Of a stretch of 64,000 nucleotides of DNA, positions 55,156 to 64,000 are shown piece after piece. A model generated the notes under the pieces. That model was not told the origin of the DNA. It ran no database searches and saw only the letters and a program-made list of their open reading frames with translations. Numbering within the stretch: the stretch's first letter is position 1; the number at the start of each line of letters is the position of its first letter. Made by a program: the position numbers and the translations under genes. This DNA is from an uncultured Paracoccaceae bacterium (GTDB lineage: Bacteria > Pseudomonadota > Alphaproteobacteria > Rhodobacterales > Rhodobacteraceae), in assembly GCA_947499725.1 (NCBI GenBank), contig CANMPK010000002.1, positions 62,001-126,000 on the forward strand. Direction: 5' to 3'.

Positions 55156-55903
55156 GACAACCACTGGCTTTTCGAACCACCTCATCGCGCAATTTCACTT
55201 CGCCGCCCAAGTATTCATCTGCATCCGCGCTGCACATCCACAGCAAGGCTTTGGCCGGCCATTCCGGCGGCACGTGATCTTCCCAGTCCAAAGTGCTGAC
55301 AGCGTTCATCCCGCTCGCCTTAATATCCCGCTGCATCTGCGTTGCCACAGTGCCTGGAGACAGGCTGATCGCGCGAATGCCTTTCGCGCCAACTTCATTA
55401 TGGACCGTCCGCGTCAACATCAAAGCCGCCGCTTTAGATGCACAATAAGCGCCCCAACCTTCGTAAGGGTTAGACGCAGCGCCCGATCCAATCGTCAGAA
55501 TAGTCCCGCCCCCTTGCTCTAACATCATCGGAATCGCCGCACGCATCCCATTGAAAACACCTTTGGTATTTACATCAATCACATGCCCCCAAGCCTCAGG
55601 GTCGGCTTCGTGCAAATGCCCAATCGGCTCTAGAATGCCCGCGTTGTTGATCACGATGTCCAAGCTGCCAAAGGTTGCCGCGCAAGCCGACATTGCCTTT
55701 TCCACTTCCCAGAACCGACTGACATCACACGGAATCGCCATCGCCTTTGGCCCGATTTCGGCAGTCAGATCGCCAATCGCATCTCCATTGCGCGCCACAA
55801 GACAGACATTCGCCCCCGCATCGGCAAAAACCCGCGCGGCGGCGGCGCCAATTCCTCGGCTCGCCCCCGTGATGAAAACCGTTTTTCCTGACAAATCGCT
55901 CAT
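55148..55903 (-). CDS. short-chain dehydrogenase/reductase
   Basis: A 251-residue classical SDR. Cofactor site TGASRGIGAAAARVF at the N-terminus, NNAG in DIVINNAGI, the catalytic Ser in TIGSGAAS, and YCASK with the Tyr-x3-Lys pair. An alcohol/ketone oxidoreductase acting with NAD(P). Operon with the crotonase gene suggests an acyl-CoA or related pathway, but the substrate is not identifiable. ATG at 55903; the first ten residues of the longer frame are not family-like. Confidence 0.92.
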   Translation of the reverse strand: MSDLSGKTVFITGASRGIGAAAARVFADAGANVCLVARNGDAIGDLTAEIGPKAMAIPCDVSRFWEVEKAMSACAATFGSLDIVINNAGILEPIGHLHEADPEAWGHVIDVNTKGVFNGMRAAIPMMLEQGGGTILTIGSGAASNPYEGWGAYCASKAAALMLTRTVHNEVGAKGIRAISLSPGTVATQMQRDIKASGMNAVSTLDWEDHVPPEWPAKALLWMCSADADEYLGGEVKLRDEVVRKASGCHD

Positions 55904-56033
55904 GTCAGACCCCCAATGGTTGCATTTTCCCAAGTGCTAACGCCGCTTCCGAGTCGGGTCTAGCCCTAAGCCCTTGACCCGATGGGGGTGAGACCCGAAG
56001 TTAATAGGGACTTTATTTTTGAAAGGGTTCCAG

Positions 56034-57542
56034 ATGACACGTTGGACTCAATTGGTTGGCGGCACCGCAATGGCCTGCGCGCTGACATCGACAACAGCAT
56101 TCGCAGATATTACCGGCGCCGAGGTTTGGGCCGACTGGCAAACTTACATGAGCGAGTTTGGCTATCAGATCAAAGCCAACGAGGTGACCTCCGGCGATAC
56201 GCTGACTGTAACCGACCTCGTCACAACCATGGAGCTGCCTGAAGACGAAGGCCGCATAAACATGACCTGGCCCAAACTGACCTTCACCGACCAAGGTGAT
56301 GGCACAGTGGCCTTGGGCTTTCCTGAAAAAGCCACCATGCAATTTGATGTGCGCCCAGCGGCAGGCGAAAGCGCCGTCGCAACGGTAGAGATGGATATGT
56401 CCGACATGTCCACGATCGTGTCTGGTGATACGGGCAGTCTGAATTACGACTACAGTGCCGCTTCTATTTCAATCGCGCTGACAGATTTGGAAGTGCAGGG
56501 CGAAGCACCAGACGAGGTCATTTTTGAAGTCTCGCTTAATGATGTTTCAGGCAGTTCGACAATGGACATCGGCGAGATGCGCGATGTGCAGCAATCCTTT
56601 GAGGCTGAAACCACCACCTACAATGTGCGTTTCATCGACGCTTCTGAAGATGCAAATATCATCATGACCGGTGCGGTCGAAGGCATGCGCTTTGAAGGTG
56701 AAGGCTCAATTCCAACCGAATATGATGCAACCGACCCAACGGCCTTCTTTAACGCCGGATTTGCCTTTGCGGGCACCTTCGCACAAGACGGCGCACAAGC
56801 CTCGGTACAAGCTGTGGCCGATGGTGATCCGTTCTCAATGGAAATGAGTTCTGGCTCTGGCTCCTTGGACATGGCCTTGGGCGAAGACGGGTTTGATTAC
56901 ACAGGCAAAGGCGACGATATCTCGGTCAGCTTGGCGGGCGCTGATATTCCGCTGCCTGTGTCGTTTACGATGGAAGAAGCTGGCTATACGCTGAAAATGC
57001 CTCTGACTGCTTCTGAGGACGACAAAGAGTTTGGATTTGGCATGACCCTTGGCGGCCTTGTTGTACCTGACTTGCTGTGGAACCTCTTTGATCCAGCAGT
57101 CGTCTTGCCCCGCGAACCCGCCACAGTGGCCTTTGATCTGACCGGTCAAATGCGTCTGTTCCAAGACCTGATGGACCCATCCATTGAAGAGGCAGACGAA
57201 TTCCCAGGTGAATTGAAAACATTGCAACTGAATGATCTGGTTGTTGAACTTGCGGGTGCTGAACTGACTGGGTCTGGCGATTTTACCTTCGATAATTCTG
57301 ATATGGAAAGCTTTGACGGCTTTCCACGCCCTGAAGGCGCGGCAGACTTCCGTTTGCTCGGCGGCAATGGCCTGCTGGATAATCTAATCAAAATGGGCAT
57401 CGTCAGCGAACAAGACGCGCTTGGTGCGCGGATGATGATGGGCTTGTTTACCCGTCCAGGCTCTGCCGAAGACGAGTTGACCTCGCGCATTGAAGTCACC
57501 GAAGAGGGCAATGTTCTGGCCAACGGTCAGCGCATTAAATAA
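56034..57542 (+). CDS. DUF2125 domain-containing exported protein
   Basis: A 502-residue protein with a signal peptide (LVGGTAMACALTSTTAFA). The mature part is acidic, with beta-rich segments (MRFEGEGSIPTEYDATDPTAFFNAGFAFAGTFAQDG) and matches DUF2125, which is largely confined to Rhodobacterales. Function unknown; periplasmic location inferred. AAGGG precedes the ATG at 56034. Upstream, three GACCCGA-type 7-mers and a CGGGTCT/AGACCCG inverted repeat lie at 55954-55998. Divergent from the SDR gene. Confidence 0.8.
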   Translation: MTRWTQLVGGTAMACALTSTTAFADITGAEVWADWQTYMSEFGYQIKANEVTSGDTLTVTDLVTTMELPEDEGRINMTWPKLTFTDQGDGTVALGFPEKATMQFDVRPAAGESAVATVEMDMSDMSTIVSGDTGSLNYDYSAASISIALTDLEVQGEAPDEVIFEVSLNDVSGSSTMDIGEMRDVQQSFEAETTTYNVRFIDASEDANIIMTGAVEGMRFEGEGSIPTEYDATDPTAFFNAGFAFAGTFAQDGAQASVQAVADGDPFSMEMSSGSGSLDMALGEDGFDYTGKGDDISVSLAGADIPLPVSFTMEEAGYTLKMPLTASEDDKEFGFGMTLGGLVVPDLLWNLFDPAVVLPREPATVAFDLTGQMRLFQDLMDPSIEEADEFPGELKTLQLNDLVVELAGAELTGSGDFTFDNSDMESFDGFPRPEGAADFRLLGGNGLLDNLIKMGIVSEQDALGARMMMGLFTRPGSAEDELTSRIEVTEEGNVLANGQRIK

Positions 57543-57558
57543 ACGCCTTTTTTCAGGC

Positions 57559-57595
57559 AAAGGGCCGTCTGGCAGATATGCTGGGCGGCCTTTCG
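57559..57595 (+). terminator. probable terminator after DUF2125
   Basis: An imperfect hairpin with AAAGG-CCG...CGGCCTTT arms and an inner CAG/CTG stem, followed by TCGTTT. It lies 17 bases after the stop. Confidence 0.5.
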
Positions 57596-57662
57596 TTTGG
57601 CCCACCCTTGCCTTGCATCTTTGGGCAGTCTACCTGAATTATAACGAAAAGCCGGAGGCCCT

Positions 57663-59009
57663 ATGAGCGATCAGATGCAAGACCTGGCCCAGCGTTTGCT
57701 GGACGCCGCCAAAGCCGCAGGTGCAGAGAGCGCGGATGCGATTGCATTGCAGGGCACTTCTGTGTCGATTGATGTGCGCGCGGGCAAGCTAGAACACGCT
57801 GAACGGTCCGAAGCCACAGACATCGGTTTGCGGGTTTTTGTCGGGCAACGTCAGGCGAATGTGTCTGCTTCTGACATCAGCCAAGGCACGATCGATATGA
57901 TGGCCGAACGCGCAGTGGCTATGGCCAAGGAAGCACCGGAAGATCCTCATGTGGGTCTGGCCGATCCAAGCCAATTGGCAACCGAATGGGATGTCGACGC
58001 GCTTGAGCTTTATGATCCCTCTTCGGAGCCTGATCCGAAGGCCTTGCAAGACGATGCCGCAGAAGCTGAAGCTGCGGCCATGGCTGTTGATGGCATTTCA
58101 CAGGTGCAATCGGCCTCGGCGGGCTATGGTGAAACCAAAATCTTCTTAGCGGCCAGCAATGGGTTTGCCGGCGGTTATCAACGTACAGATCGCGGCTTAT
58201 CTTGTGTGGCCATCGCAGGCACAGGTGCCGAGATGGAGCGCGATTACGACGGGGACGGCCGTATCTTCCAAGCGGACCTGCGCAGCCCAACCGAGATTGG
58301 ACAAACCGCGGCGGAACGCGCATTGGCGCGGCAAGACGCCAAACAACCACCAACTGGAGCGTTCCCAGTTTTGTTTGATGAACGGATTTCTGGTTCGTTG
58401 ATCGGCCACTTGCTTGGCGCATCCAACGGCGCAGCAATTGCGCGCGGATCTTCTTGGCTGTTGAACGCTTTGGGTGAACAGGTGCTGCCAGATGGTATTT
58501 CCTTGATTGAAAACCCGCACCGCCCGCGGGTCTCTGGATCGCGGCCGTTTGATGCGGAAGGCCTGCAAACACACAAGCGCGCCATCGTGGATGAAGGCAC
58601 GCTCACCGGCTGGACCTTGGATCTGGCCAACGCGCGTAAACTTGGCATGGAAAGCACCGGCAATGCCGCGCGCGGCGTGGGCGGCCCGCCCTCCCCAAGC
58701 AGTTGGAATGTCTCCCTGACACAGGGGCAGAAAAGCCGTGAGGACTTGATCGCTCAGATGGGCACGGGTTTGATCGTGACCTCGATGATTGGCTCGACCA
58801 TCAACCCCAACACCGGCGATTATTCACGCGGAGCCGCAGGGCTTTGGGTGGAAAATGGTGAAATCACCCATGCGGTGAATGAATGCACCATTGCTGGCAA
58901 TCTGCGCGACATGCTGCGGTCTATCATCCCAGCCAATGACGCGCGCACCCACCTGTCGCGCGTTGTACCCTCTTTGCTGGTAGAGGGGATGACTCTTGCC
59001 GGCCAATGA
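57663..59009 (+). CDS. TldD/PmbA-family protein (TldE/PmbA type)
   Basis: A 448-residue protein of the modulator-of-gyrase family. The N-terminal AKAAGAESADAIALQGTSVSIDVRAGKLEHAERSEATDIGLRVFVG and C-terminal GTGLIVTSMIGSTINPNTGDYSRGAAGLWVENGEI match PmbA/TldE. TldD/TldE form a zinc protease that processes peptides such as microcin precursors; TldE itself lacks the metal motif, and I see none here. The TldD partner is not in the window. GGAGG upstream. The next gene starts inside its last codons (14-base overlap). Confidence 0.92.
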   Translation: MSDQMQDLAQRLLDAAKAAGAESADAIALQGTSVSIDVRAGKLEHAERSEATDIGLRVFVGQRQANVSASDISQGTIDMMAERAVAMAKEAPEDPHVGLADPSQLATEWDVDALELYDPSSEPDPKALQDDAAEAEAAAMAVDGISQVQSASAGYGETKIFLAASNGFAGGYQRTDRGLSCVAIAGTGAEMERDYDGDGRIFQADLRSPTEIGQTAAERALARQDAKQPPTGAFPVLFDERISGSLIGHLLGASNGAAIARGSSWLLNALGEQVLPDGISLIENPHRPRVSGSRPFDAEGLQTHKRAIVDEGTLTGWTLDLANARKLGMESTGNAARGVGGPPSPSSWNVSLTQGQKSREDLIAQMGTGLIVTSMIGSTINPNTGDYSRGAAGLWVENGEITHAVNECTIAGNLRDMLRSIIPANDARTHLSRVVPSLLVEGMTLAGQ

Positions 59010-59766
59010 TCTTGCGCTTTTGATCGAGGCTGCGAAAGCCGCCGGAGAGATCGCCAGCCCTTTCGCGGGTCAAAACCCAGAGGTTTGGGACAAGCCTGAT
59101 GACGCCGGCCCTGTGACCGAGGCGGATTTGGCGGTGAACCGTATGCTCGAGGCCGAACTGCAAGCTGCGCGGCCAGACTATGGTTGGCTGTCCGAAGAAA
59201 GCGAAGCGGATGATGCGCGTTTGAACGCGGATCATGTGTTCATTATTGATCCGATTGATGGCACACGCAGCTTTATCAAAGGCGAGAACACTTGGGCGCA
59301 TTCCCTTGCCATTGCGCATAAGGGCGTTGTGACAGCGGCGGCGATATACTTACCTTTGCTCGGTAAGCTGTACACTGCCTCTGCAGGTGAAGGCGCTTTC
59401 CTTAACGGAAAACCATTGTCCATCGGGACCCGTACGGACCTTATTGGCGCAGAAGTTCTTGCCGCGCGGCCCGCCATGGATGTAGTGAATTGGGCGCAGA
59501 TGCCTCAGGTCAATCGCAGCCACCGCCCATCGCTGGCCTATCGGCTTTCCTTGGTGGCAGAAGGGCGGTTTGACGCCATGCTCACCTTGCGCAAAACATG
59601 GGAATGGGATGTGGCGGCTGGCGATTTGATCGTTCAAGAAGCTGGAGGCGTCACCCGCGATAAAAAGAATGCGCCGTTGCGGTTTAACAACCCTGATCCG
59701 CGCCTGCGCGGCATGATCGCGACCAACCCAGATTTGCTCCCGCAAATCCTTGGCGCTTTGGCCTGA
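58996..59766 (+). CDS. inositol-monophosphatase-family phosphatase (CysQ-like)
   Basis: A 256-residue Mg2+/Li+-sensitive phosphatase. The metal motifs GPVTEADLAVN, SEES, DPIDGTRSFIKG and WEWDVAAGDL are all present. The family includes inositol monophosphatase and 3'(2'),5'-bisphosphate nucleotidase CysQ; the length and DPIDGTRSF form suit a CysQ-like role, but this is not certain. TTG start at 58996 with GAGGGG upstream, overlapping the PmbA gene by 14 bases. It begins a cluster leading into KDO and lipid A genes. Confidence 0.85.
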   Translation: MPANDLALLIEAAKAAGEIASPFAGQNPEVWDKPDDAGPVTEADLAVNRMLEAELQAARPDYGWLSEESEADDARLNADHVFIIDPIDGTRSFIKGENTWAHSLAIAHKGVVTAAAIYLPLLGKLYTASAGEGAFLNGKPLSIGTRTDLIGAEVLAARPAMDVVNWAQMPQVNRSHRPSLAYRLSLVAEGRFDAMLTLRKTWEWDVAAGDLIVQEAGGVTRDKKNAPLRFNNPDPRLRGMIATNPDLLPQILGALA

Positions 59767-59792
59767 TGCTGCGGATCTGGTAATAGATCGAT

Positions 59793-61022
59793 ATGGTGCG
59801 CTCTCTTCCACTTTCCGCCTATTTGGCCTTTGCAAGACGCGAAACGCCAACTTGGGAAACCCCTGATCAAGCGCGCCCAGATGGCCCTGTGATCTGGATT
59901 CATTGCGCGGACCGAGAGCATGCCAGCGCGATGGCACATCTCGCGCTGAGGTTGGTTGCTCAACGCGGCGAAGGCCAAGTGATACTGACGATCCCCAATC
60001 GCAAAGCACAGCCATTCAGCCTGCCCGATGGCATTTGGGCCATTGCAGCCCCCTCTGAAAACCCTGCGGACGTGGCACAGTTTCTCGATTTCTTTCAGCC
60101 AGACATCTTGTTGTGGCATGGTCCAGGTATGCGTCCCGCACTGATACATGGCGCCCACCAAAGGAATGTCCCTTGCTTTCTGTTAGGCGCAGATGAACTC
60201 GCGCTAGAACAACGTAATTGGCGCTGGCTGCCTGATAGTTTGCGCGCAACATTGCAATTGTTCACAGCGATTTACGCCCGCAACAAAACCAGCCATTTTA
60301 GACTAAGCCGATTGTTGGCGGGCTATACCCAAGTGCATCAAAGCGGCCCGCTTCTTGAAGAGTGTCCTGCGCTCAAATGTTCGGAAACCGATCTAGAAGA
60401 CCTCAGCGAATGCTTAACGGCGCGCCCCGTTTGGTTGGCGGCCTATGTTGACAAAACGGAGTTGGAAACAATTCTCGCCGCCCATCGCACGGCCTTGCGA
60501 CAATCCCCAAGATTGCTTTTGGTTCTGGTTCCGCACACCCCCAAAGAGGCCTCTGAAATTCACTCAAAGCTGCAATCCGAAGATTGGCGTGTTGCATTGT
60601 GGGATGAAGGCGAAATGCCTGTTGAGAAAACCCACATCCTTCTGGCAGAGAACGCCGCCGAGCTTGGGCTATTTTATCGGACCGCTCCGATCACGCTGAT
60701 GGGCAGTTCTTTGGTCGCTGGCCAAGGTGGTCGCAATCCGTTCGAAGCCGCTGCCCTTGGTTCGGCAATCCTTTATGGCCCAAGCGTGCGATATCATCTG
60801 GATGCTTACTCGCGACTGGCCCGCGCAGGGGGCGCACGGATTGTCAAAGATGAACAAAGCCTGTCTGCCGCATTGGACAGCCTGATGGCGCCTGATAAAG
60901 TGGCGCAAATGGTTCATGCAGGATGGGAAACCGTTTCTGAAGGAGCTGCCGTGATTGATCAAATCCTTTCTGGCGTCAGCGACGCAATGGATCAAAAGGC
61001 CGAGGGCGATGCAAGCACCTAA
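59793..61022 (+). CDS. KDO transferase-like protein (WaaA/KdtA family)
   Basis: A 409-residue GT30-type glycosyltransferase, predicted to transfer KDO to lipid A. The C-terminal donor half shows [16 protein letters not shown] and the conserved [27 protein letters not shown]. The N-terminal domain lacks the usual first transmembrane helix and is more divergent. lpxK follows directly with a 14-base overlap, which supports the lipid A role. Overall identity with characterised WaaA looks modest. Confidence 0.82.
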   Translation: MVRSLPLSAYLAFARRETPTWETPDQARPDGPVIWIHCADREHASAMAHLALRLVAQRGEGQVILTIPNRKAQPFSLPDGIWAIAAPSENPADVAQFLDFFQPDILLWHGPGMRPALIHGAHQRNVPCFLLGADELALEQRNWRWLPDSLRATLQLFTAIYARNKTSHFRLSRLLAGYTQVHQSGPLLEECPALKCSETDLEDLSECLTARPVWLAAYVDKTELETILAAHRTALRQSPRLLLVLVPHTPKEASEIHSKLQSEDWRVALWDEGEMPVEKTHILLAENAAELGLFYRTAPITLMGSSLVAGQGGRNPFEAAALGSAILYGPSVRYHLDAYSRLARAGGARIVKDEQSLSAALDSLMAPDKVAQMVHAGWETVSEGAAVIDQILSGVSDAMDQKAEGDAST

Positions 61023-62004
61023 GTTCTGGAACACGCCTGCTGATGCGCCCTCATGGAAAGCACGGGCTTTATCTCCACTCGGCGCACTTTATGCGAAGGC
61101 CACAGCCAAGCGCATCGCGCAAGCTCAGCCATTCAAAGCGGATGTGCCTGTATTGTGCATTGGCAACCTAAACGCAGGCGGCACCGGCAAAACCCCAACA
61201 GCGATTGCATTGATCCAACATCTGCAAAGCCGTGGTGTACAGGCACATGTTGTCTCACGCGGATATGGCGGATCGCTCGAAGGGCCTGTGCAGGTCGATG
61301 AACGCAGCCATCGCGCGGATCAAGTTGGAGACGAGCCGCTTCTGTTGGCCGCCTTTGCCCCAACATGGGTTTCCAAAGATCGCGCAGCGGGTGCCAAGGC
61401 CGCACAAGAGGCTGGCGCCGAGATTATTCTGCTGGATGACGGGTTTCAGAACCCGTCTCTGCACAAGGATGCCTCGATCATTGTGGTGGATGCCAAACGC
61501 GGCTTCGGTAATGGCCGCTGCATCCCAGCGGGGCCTTTGCGTGAACCGGTTCCCGTGGGGATGGCGCGTGCAGATTTGACCCTCAGCATCGGCGCGGCTG
61601 CCGATCAGACCAGCTTCGCTGGTGCTTGGGGCGACGCGATCACAACGACCCATGCGACAGGTGAAGTCTCCCCACTGCAAACTGGTATGGATTGGACAGG
61701 TACGCCCTTCCTCGCTTTTGCTGGCATTGGCTACCCAGAGAAGTTCTTTGCAACGCTACGTGGCCTTGGCGCGACTTTGCTGCAAACCCATGCGCTGGAT
61801 GATCACCAACCGCTAAGCAATGCCTTGCTCGCTCGACTGGATGCAGATGCCGCAAGGTTGGGCGCGCAGCTTGTGACCACCGAAAAGGATTCCGTGCGCT
61901 TGCCGAAAGACTACCGCATGCGTGTGCTCACCCTGCCTGTGCGCCTAGAAATCACCGATTGGGCACCCATCGACACGCTTTTGGATCGCATCCTGTCCAA
62001 ATAA
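61009..62004 (+). CDS. lpxK: tetraacyldisaccharide 4'-kinase
   Basis: A 331-residue lipid A kinase. Walker A is [13 protein letters not shown] with Lys61, followed by SRGYGG and [24 protein letters not shown] and the C-terminal [10 protein letters not shown] match LpxK. It phosphorylates the 4' position of the lipid A disaccharide at the inner membrane. ATG at 61009 with GAGG upstream, inside the end of the KDO transferase gene; the longer frame from 60955 is not family-like. Convergent with dsbA across a bidirectional terminator. Confidence 0.93.
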   Translation: MQAPKFWNTPADAPSWKARALSPLGALYAKATAKRIAQAQPFKADVPVLCIGNLNAGGTGKTPTAIALIQHLQSRGVQAHVVSRGYGGSLEGPVQVDERSHRADQVGDEPLLLAAFAPTWVSKDRAAGAKAAQEAGAEIILLDDGFQNPSLHKDASIIVVDAKRGFGNGRCIPAGPLREPVPVGMARADLTLSIGAAADQTSFAGAWGDAITTTHATGEVSPLQTGMDWTGTPFLAFAGIGYPEKFFATLRGLGATLLQTHALDDHQPLSNALLARLDADAARLGAQLVTTEKDSVRLPKDYRMRVLTLPVRLEITDWAPIDTLLDRILSK

Positions 62005-62035
62005 AAACGCCCGCGCTATGGCGGGCGTTTCAGTA
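62001..62035. terminator. bidirectional terminator between lpxK and dsbA
   Basis: AAACGCCCGC (62005-62014) pairs with GCGGGCGTTT (62021-62030). The better T-run (TTTTTATTT) is on the minus strand, for dsbA; the plus strand has only TTTC. Confidence 0.75.
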
Positions 62036-62055
62036 ATTCAGTTAAGCGCTAAAGC

Positions 62056-62733
62056 TTACTCCAGACCTTCCAGAGTAGACTTGAAGTCTGCGTAGTTCAT
62101 GTTGCCGAATTTCTCGCCATTGATGATGAAAGACGGCGTGCTGGAAATGTCGTCTTTCGCGGCGTTGTCTTGGTACCATGCCACCAGTGCTTTGGCGTTG
62201 TCTTCGTCTTGCAGGCAAGACTGCAGGTTCTCTTCGCTCAGACCTGCCAGACGACCCACTTTGCGGATCGCATCCGCGATGCCGACAGGATCGCCTGCCT
62301 GTGTCCAATCCGCTTGGGATTTGAACAGCAGATCGGTGATGCCGAAGAAACGCTCTTGGCCGCCACAACGTGCAATCATGGACGCCCACAGACCAAAGCG
62401 ATCAAAATACACTTCGCGGAACACGAATTTCACTTTGCCTGTGTCGATGAAATCCGCTTTCAGCTGCGGATAGGTGTTTGTGTGAAAGCTGCCGCAGTGT
62501 GGGCAGGTGTAGGATGCATATTCGATCACTGTGATCGGCGCGTCTGGATCGCCCAGCACCATGTCTTGGATGCCGTCTGTTTCCGTGGCTGCTGCAGTGT
62601 CTTCTGCTGCGGTTTCAGCGGCTACTTCTGTGGTTTGCGCGATGGCTGCGTTGTTGCCGCCCTGCGTGAAGAAGTACAAGCCTGCGCCAATGGCCAGAAC
62701 AGCCACAGCAATCATTGGGATGATACGGTTCAT
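62056..62733 (-). CDS. DsbA-family thiol:disulfide oxidoreductase
   Basis: A 225-residue periplasmic thioredoxin-fold protein. It has an N-terminal hydrophobic segment and an Ala/Thr/Glu-rich linker. The active site CPHC is at residues 77-80 in EYASYTCPHCGSFH. The cis-Pro region is SSTPSFIINGE. It should form or isomerise disulfides in secreted proteins such as the c-type cytochromes. Overlaps the DUF721 gene upstream by 4 bases (ATGA). Confidence 0.9.
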   Translation of the reverse strand: MNRIIPMIAVAVLAIGAGLYFFTQGGNNAAIAQTTEVAAETAAEDTAAATETDGIQDMVLGDPDAPITVIEYASYTCPHCGSFHTNTYPQLKADFIDTGKVKFVFREVYFDRFGLWASMIARCGGQERFFGITDLLFKSQADWTQAGDPVGIADAIRKVGRLAGLSEENLQSCLQDEDNAKALVAWYQDNAAKDDISSTPSFIINGEKFGNMNYADFKSTLEGLE

Positions 62734-63248
62734 TTCTGAAACCTTCCTGAGTTCTTTGATTTGGATAATACGTTTGTCGCCAGAGTTTCCAGCGCTGCGC
62801 GTAGCCCATCATCTTGGACGGGCGACGCAATGGTGTTCGCTTCTTTTGACACCGCAGGATCTGGCGGTGGTTTTTCGGCCTTAGGCGCCGGCGCAAATTG
62901 CGCCTGACCTTCAGCAAATCCGGTAGGGGCTGTCTGCGTGATCCGCAGCTTAGAGATCGCGTTATAGCCATAGGCGGCATTCACCCGCTCGCGCAGCTTT
63001 TCCTGCTGCATCTCAAGCATCGGCGCTTGGGCACCGGTTGTCAGAACGGTCAAGGTCGCGCCAAATCCTTGGCGGCCATATTTCACATCAACCGGTTTGC
63101 ATACAGCAGCGGTATCTTGCCCGACGATCTCGGCCCAATGGGTCAAAACACGCGTCACGGCGAATCCACGCGTTTCACCCGCTTCGCGGATCTTATCGCG
63201 GAGCAGGGTAGACGTGCGTTGAAAGCCTTTGTAGGACGGACGGCGCAT
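62730..63248 (-). CDS. DUF721 (DciA-like) protein
   Basis: A 172-residue protein with an N-terminal DUF721 domain (TSTLLRDKIREAGETRGFAVTRVLTHWAEIVGQDTAAVCKPVDVKYGRQGFGATLTVLTTGAQAPMLEMQQEKLRERVNA) and a Pro/Ala-rich tail. DciA, a related DUF721 protein, loads the replicative helicase in many bacteria. Whether this copy does so is unproven. ATG at 63248 follows AAGG; the first ATG at 63263 is in frame. Divergent from mutY. Confidence 0.85.
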   Translation of the reverse strand: MRRPSYKGFQRTSTLLRDKIREAGETRGFAVTRVLTHWAEIVGQDTAAVCKPVDVKYGRQGFGATLTVLTTGAQAPMLEMQQEKLRERVNAAYGYNAISKLRITQTAPTGFAEGQAQFAPAPKAEKPPPDPAVSKEANTIASPVQDDGLRAALETLATNVLSKSKNSGRFQK

Positions 63249-63335
63249 CAGGAACCTTGTCATTTCGGGTTAAGCGCTAGTGTAAAGCGCCTAGACGCAA
63301 TGACCAGTGCCACATTGACCCAGAGGATATAACAC

Positions 63336-64000
63336 TTGCGTGATCTTCCGAAAGCCCTTGATTTGCTGGACTGGTATGACGTGCATGCCCGTAAGATGCC
63401 TTGGCGTGTGGGTCCTGCGGACCGCAAGGCCGGTGTGATCTCTGATCCGTATAAGGTTTGGATGTCTGAAATCATGCTGCAACAGACAACCGTTGCTGCT
63501 GTGAAAGACTATTTCCTGCGCTTCACCAAACGCTGGCCTACGGTGCAAGATTTAGCTGCTGCCGAAGATGGCGACCTGATGGGAGAATGGGCAGGCCTTG
63601 GTTATTACGCGCGCGCGCGCAACTTGCTGAAATGCGCGCGGTATGTGGTGGATGAATGCGATGGGCGCTTTCCTGAAACCTACGATGCTTTGCTGAAACT
63701 GCCCGGCGTTGGCCCTTATACAGCAGGCGCCGTCAGTGCGATTGCCTTTGATCAGGCCTCTGTCGTGGTAGATGGCAATGTAGAACGCGTGATGTCGCGC
63801 TTGTTTGATGAACACACGCCTTTGCCAACTGCAAAGCCGATTTTGACCGAGTTTGCGGCTTCGCTAACCCCGCAAGAGCGCCCCGGCGACTATGCGCAGG
63901 CCGTGATGGATTTGGGCGCTACGATCTGCTCGCCCAAGAATCCAGCCTGCGGCATCTGCCCTTGGCGCGCGCCATGTAAAGCACGCATCGCTGGAACGGC
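63336..64000 (+). CDS. mutY: A/G-specific adenine glycosylase, C-terminus beyond window
   Basis: About 221 codons of MutY, which removes adenine opposite 8-oxoguanine. Glu45 in MSEIMLQQT, the helix-hairpin-helix LPGVGPYTAGAV (122-133) and the catalytic Asp146 in VVDGNVERV are intact. The iron-sulfur Cys set is visible as CSPKNPACGICPWRAPCKAR. Starts at a TTG at 63336 with AGAGGA upstream; an in-frame TAA lies two codons before it, so this is the only nearby start. The C-terminal domain that reads 8-oxoG is outside the window. Divergent from DUF721. Confidence 0.93.
   Translation, partial: MRDLPKALDLLDWYDVHARKMPWRVGPADRKAGVISDPYKVWMSEIMLQQTTVAAVKDYFLRFTKRWPTVQDLAAAEDGDLMGEWAGLGYYARARNLLKCARYVVDECDGRFPETYDALLKLPGVGPYTAGAVSAIAFDQASVVVDGNVERVMSRLFDEHTPLPTAKPILTEFAASLTPQERPGDYAQAVMDLGATICSPKNPACGICPWRAPCKARIAGT

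Overview
The window reads as chromosomal DNA of an alphaproteobacterium, most likely a marine member of the Roseobacter group (Rhodobacteraceae). Supporting signs are the moderately high GC, the many 4-bp ATGA-type start/stop overlaps, a small 274-aa porin ending in Phe, and several families typical of this group: a BamF-like DUF3035 lipoprotein, DUF2125, DUF3576, an SdhAF4/DUF1674 protein, HspQ, and a pair of large FAD-GcvT dehydrogenases. Family calls are made from recognised motifs by eye; no database search was run. I see no transposase, prophage, CRISPR array, tRNA or rRNA.

Layout. 1-9.0 kb: M16 peptidase (cut by the window edge), BamF-like lipoprotein, lspA, purH and a heparinase II/III-like gene on the minus strand; a cytochrome c gene with its own copper-type promoter; rsmB-like methyltransferase, SdhAF4, DUF983 and dapB. 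9.1-16.0 kb: a translation/RNA block (rbfA, truB, rpsO, pnp) interrupted by DUF2233, DUF1643, DUF5665 and RTX-repeat genes. 16.0-17.6 kb: an AT-rich pair of glycosyltransferases (GT25 and GT11). 17.6-26.3 kb: 1-Cys peroxiredoxin, RluA-type synthase, two FAD-GcvT dehydrogenases behind an XRE-cupin regulator with twin operator-like repeats, an anti-sigma antagonist/kinase pair and hspQ. 26.5-37.4 kb: lytic transglycosylase, lolA, ftsK, aminotransferase, amidase, ubiH-type hydroxylase, Trm112, Lon-N, thioredoxin-TPR and exonuclease III. 37.6-43.7 kb: OmpR-type regulator, ribA, L,D-transpeptidase, YggS, porin, DUF3576 and a GT4 enzyme. 43.8-48.0 kb: a coupled operon of a 42-codon ORF, leuS, lptE and holA. 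48-53 kb: GFA protein, flavoprotein, MscS channel and AGCS symporter. 53.0-54.3 kb: a lone AT-rich gene for a membrane-anchored DUF4041/GIY-YIG nuclease. 54.5-64 kb: enoyl-CoA hydratase and SDR pair, DUF2125, a tightly overlapped pmbA-like / inositol-phosphatase-like / waaA-like / lpxK cluster, dsbA-DUF721, and the start of mutY.

Most of the window is core metabolism and envelope biogenesis. Lipoprotein and LPS traffic recurs: LspA, LolA, LptE, WaaA/KdtA, LpxK, BamF. The accessory candidates are the DUF4041/GIY-YIG protein (architecture of the recently reported anti-phage nuclease family SNIPE), the glycosyltransferase pair, and the genes inserted between truB and rpsO. A dispersed structured repeat lies beside two of these accessory loci (11301-11358 and 54409-54471).
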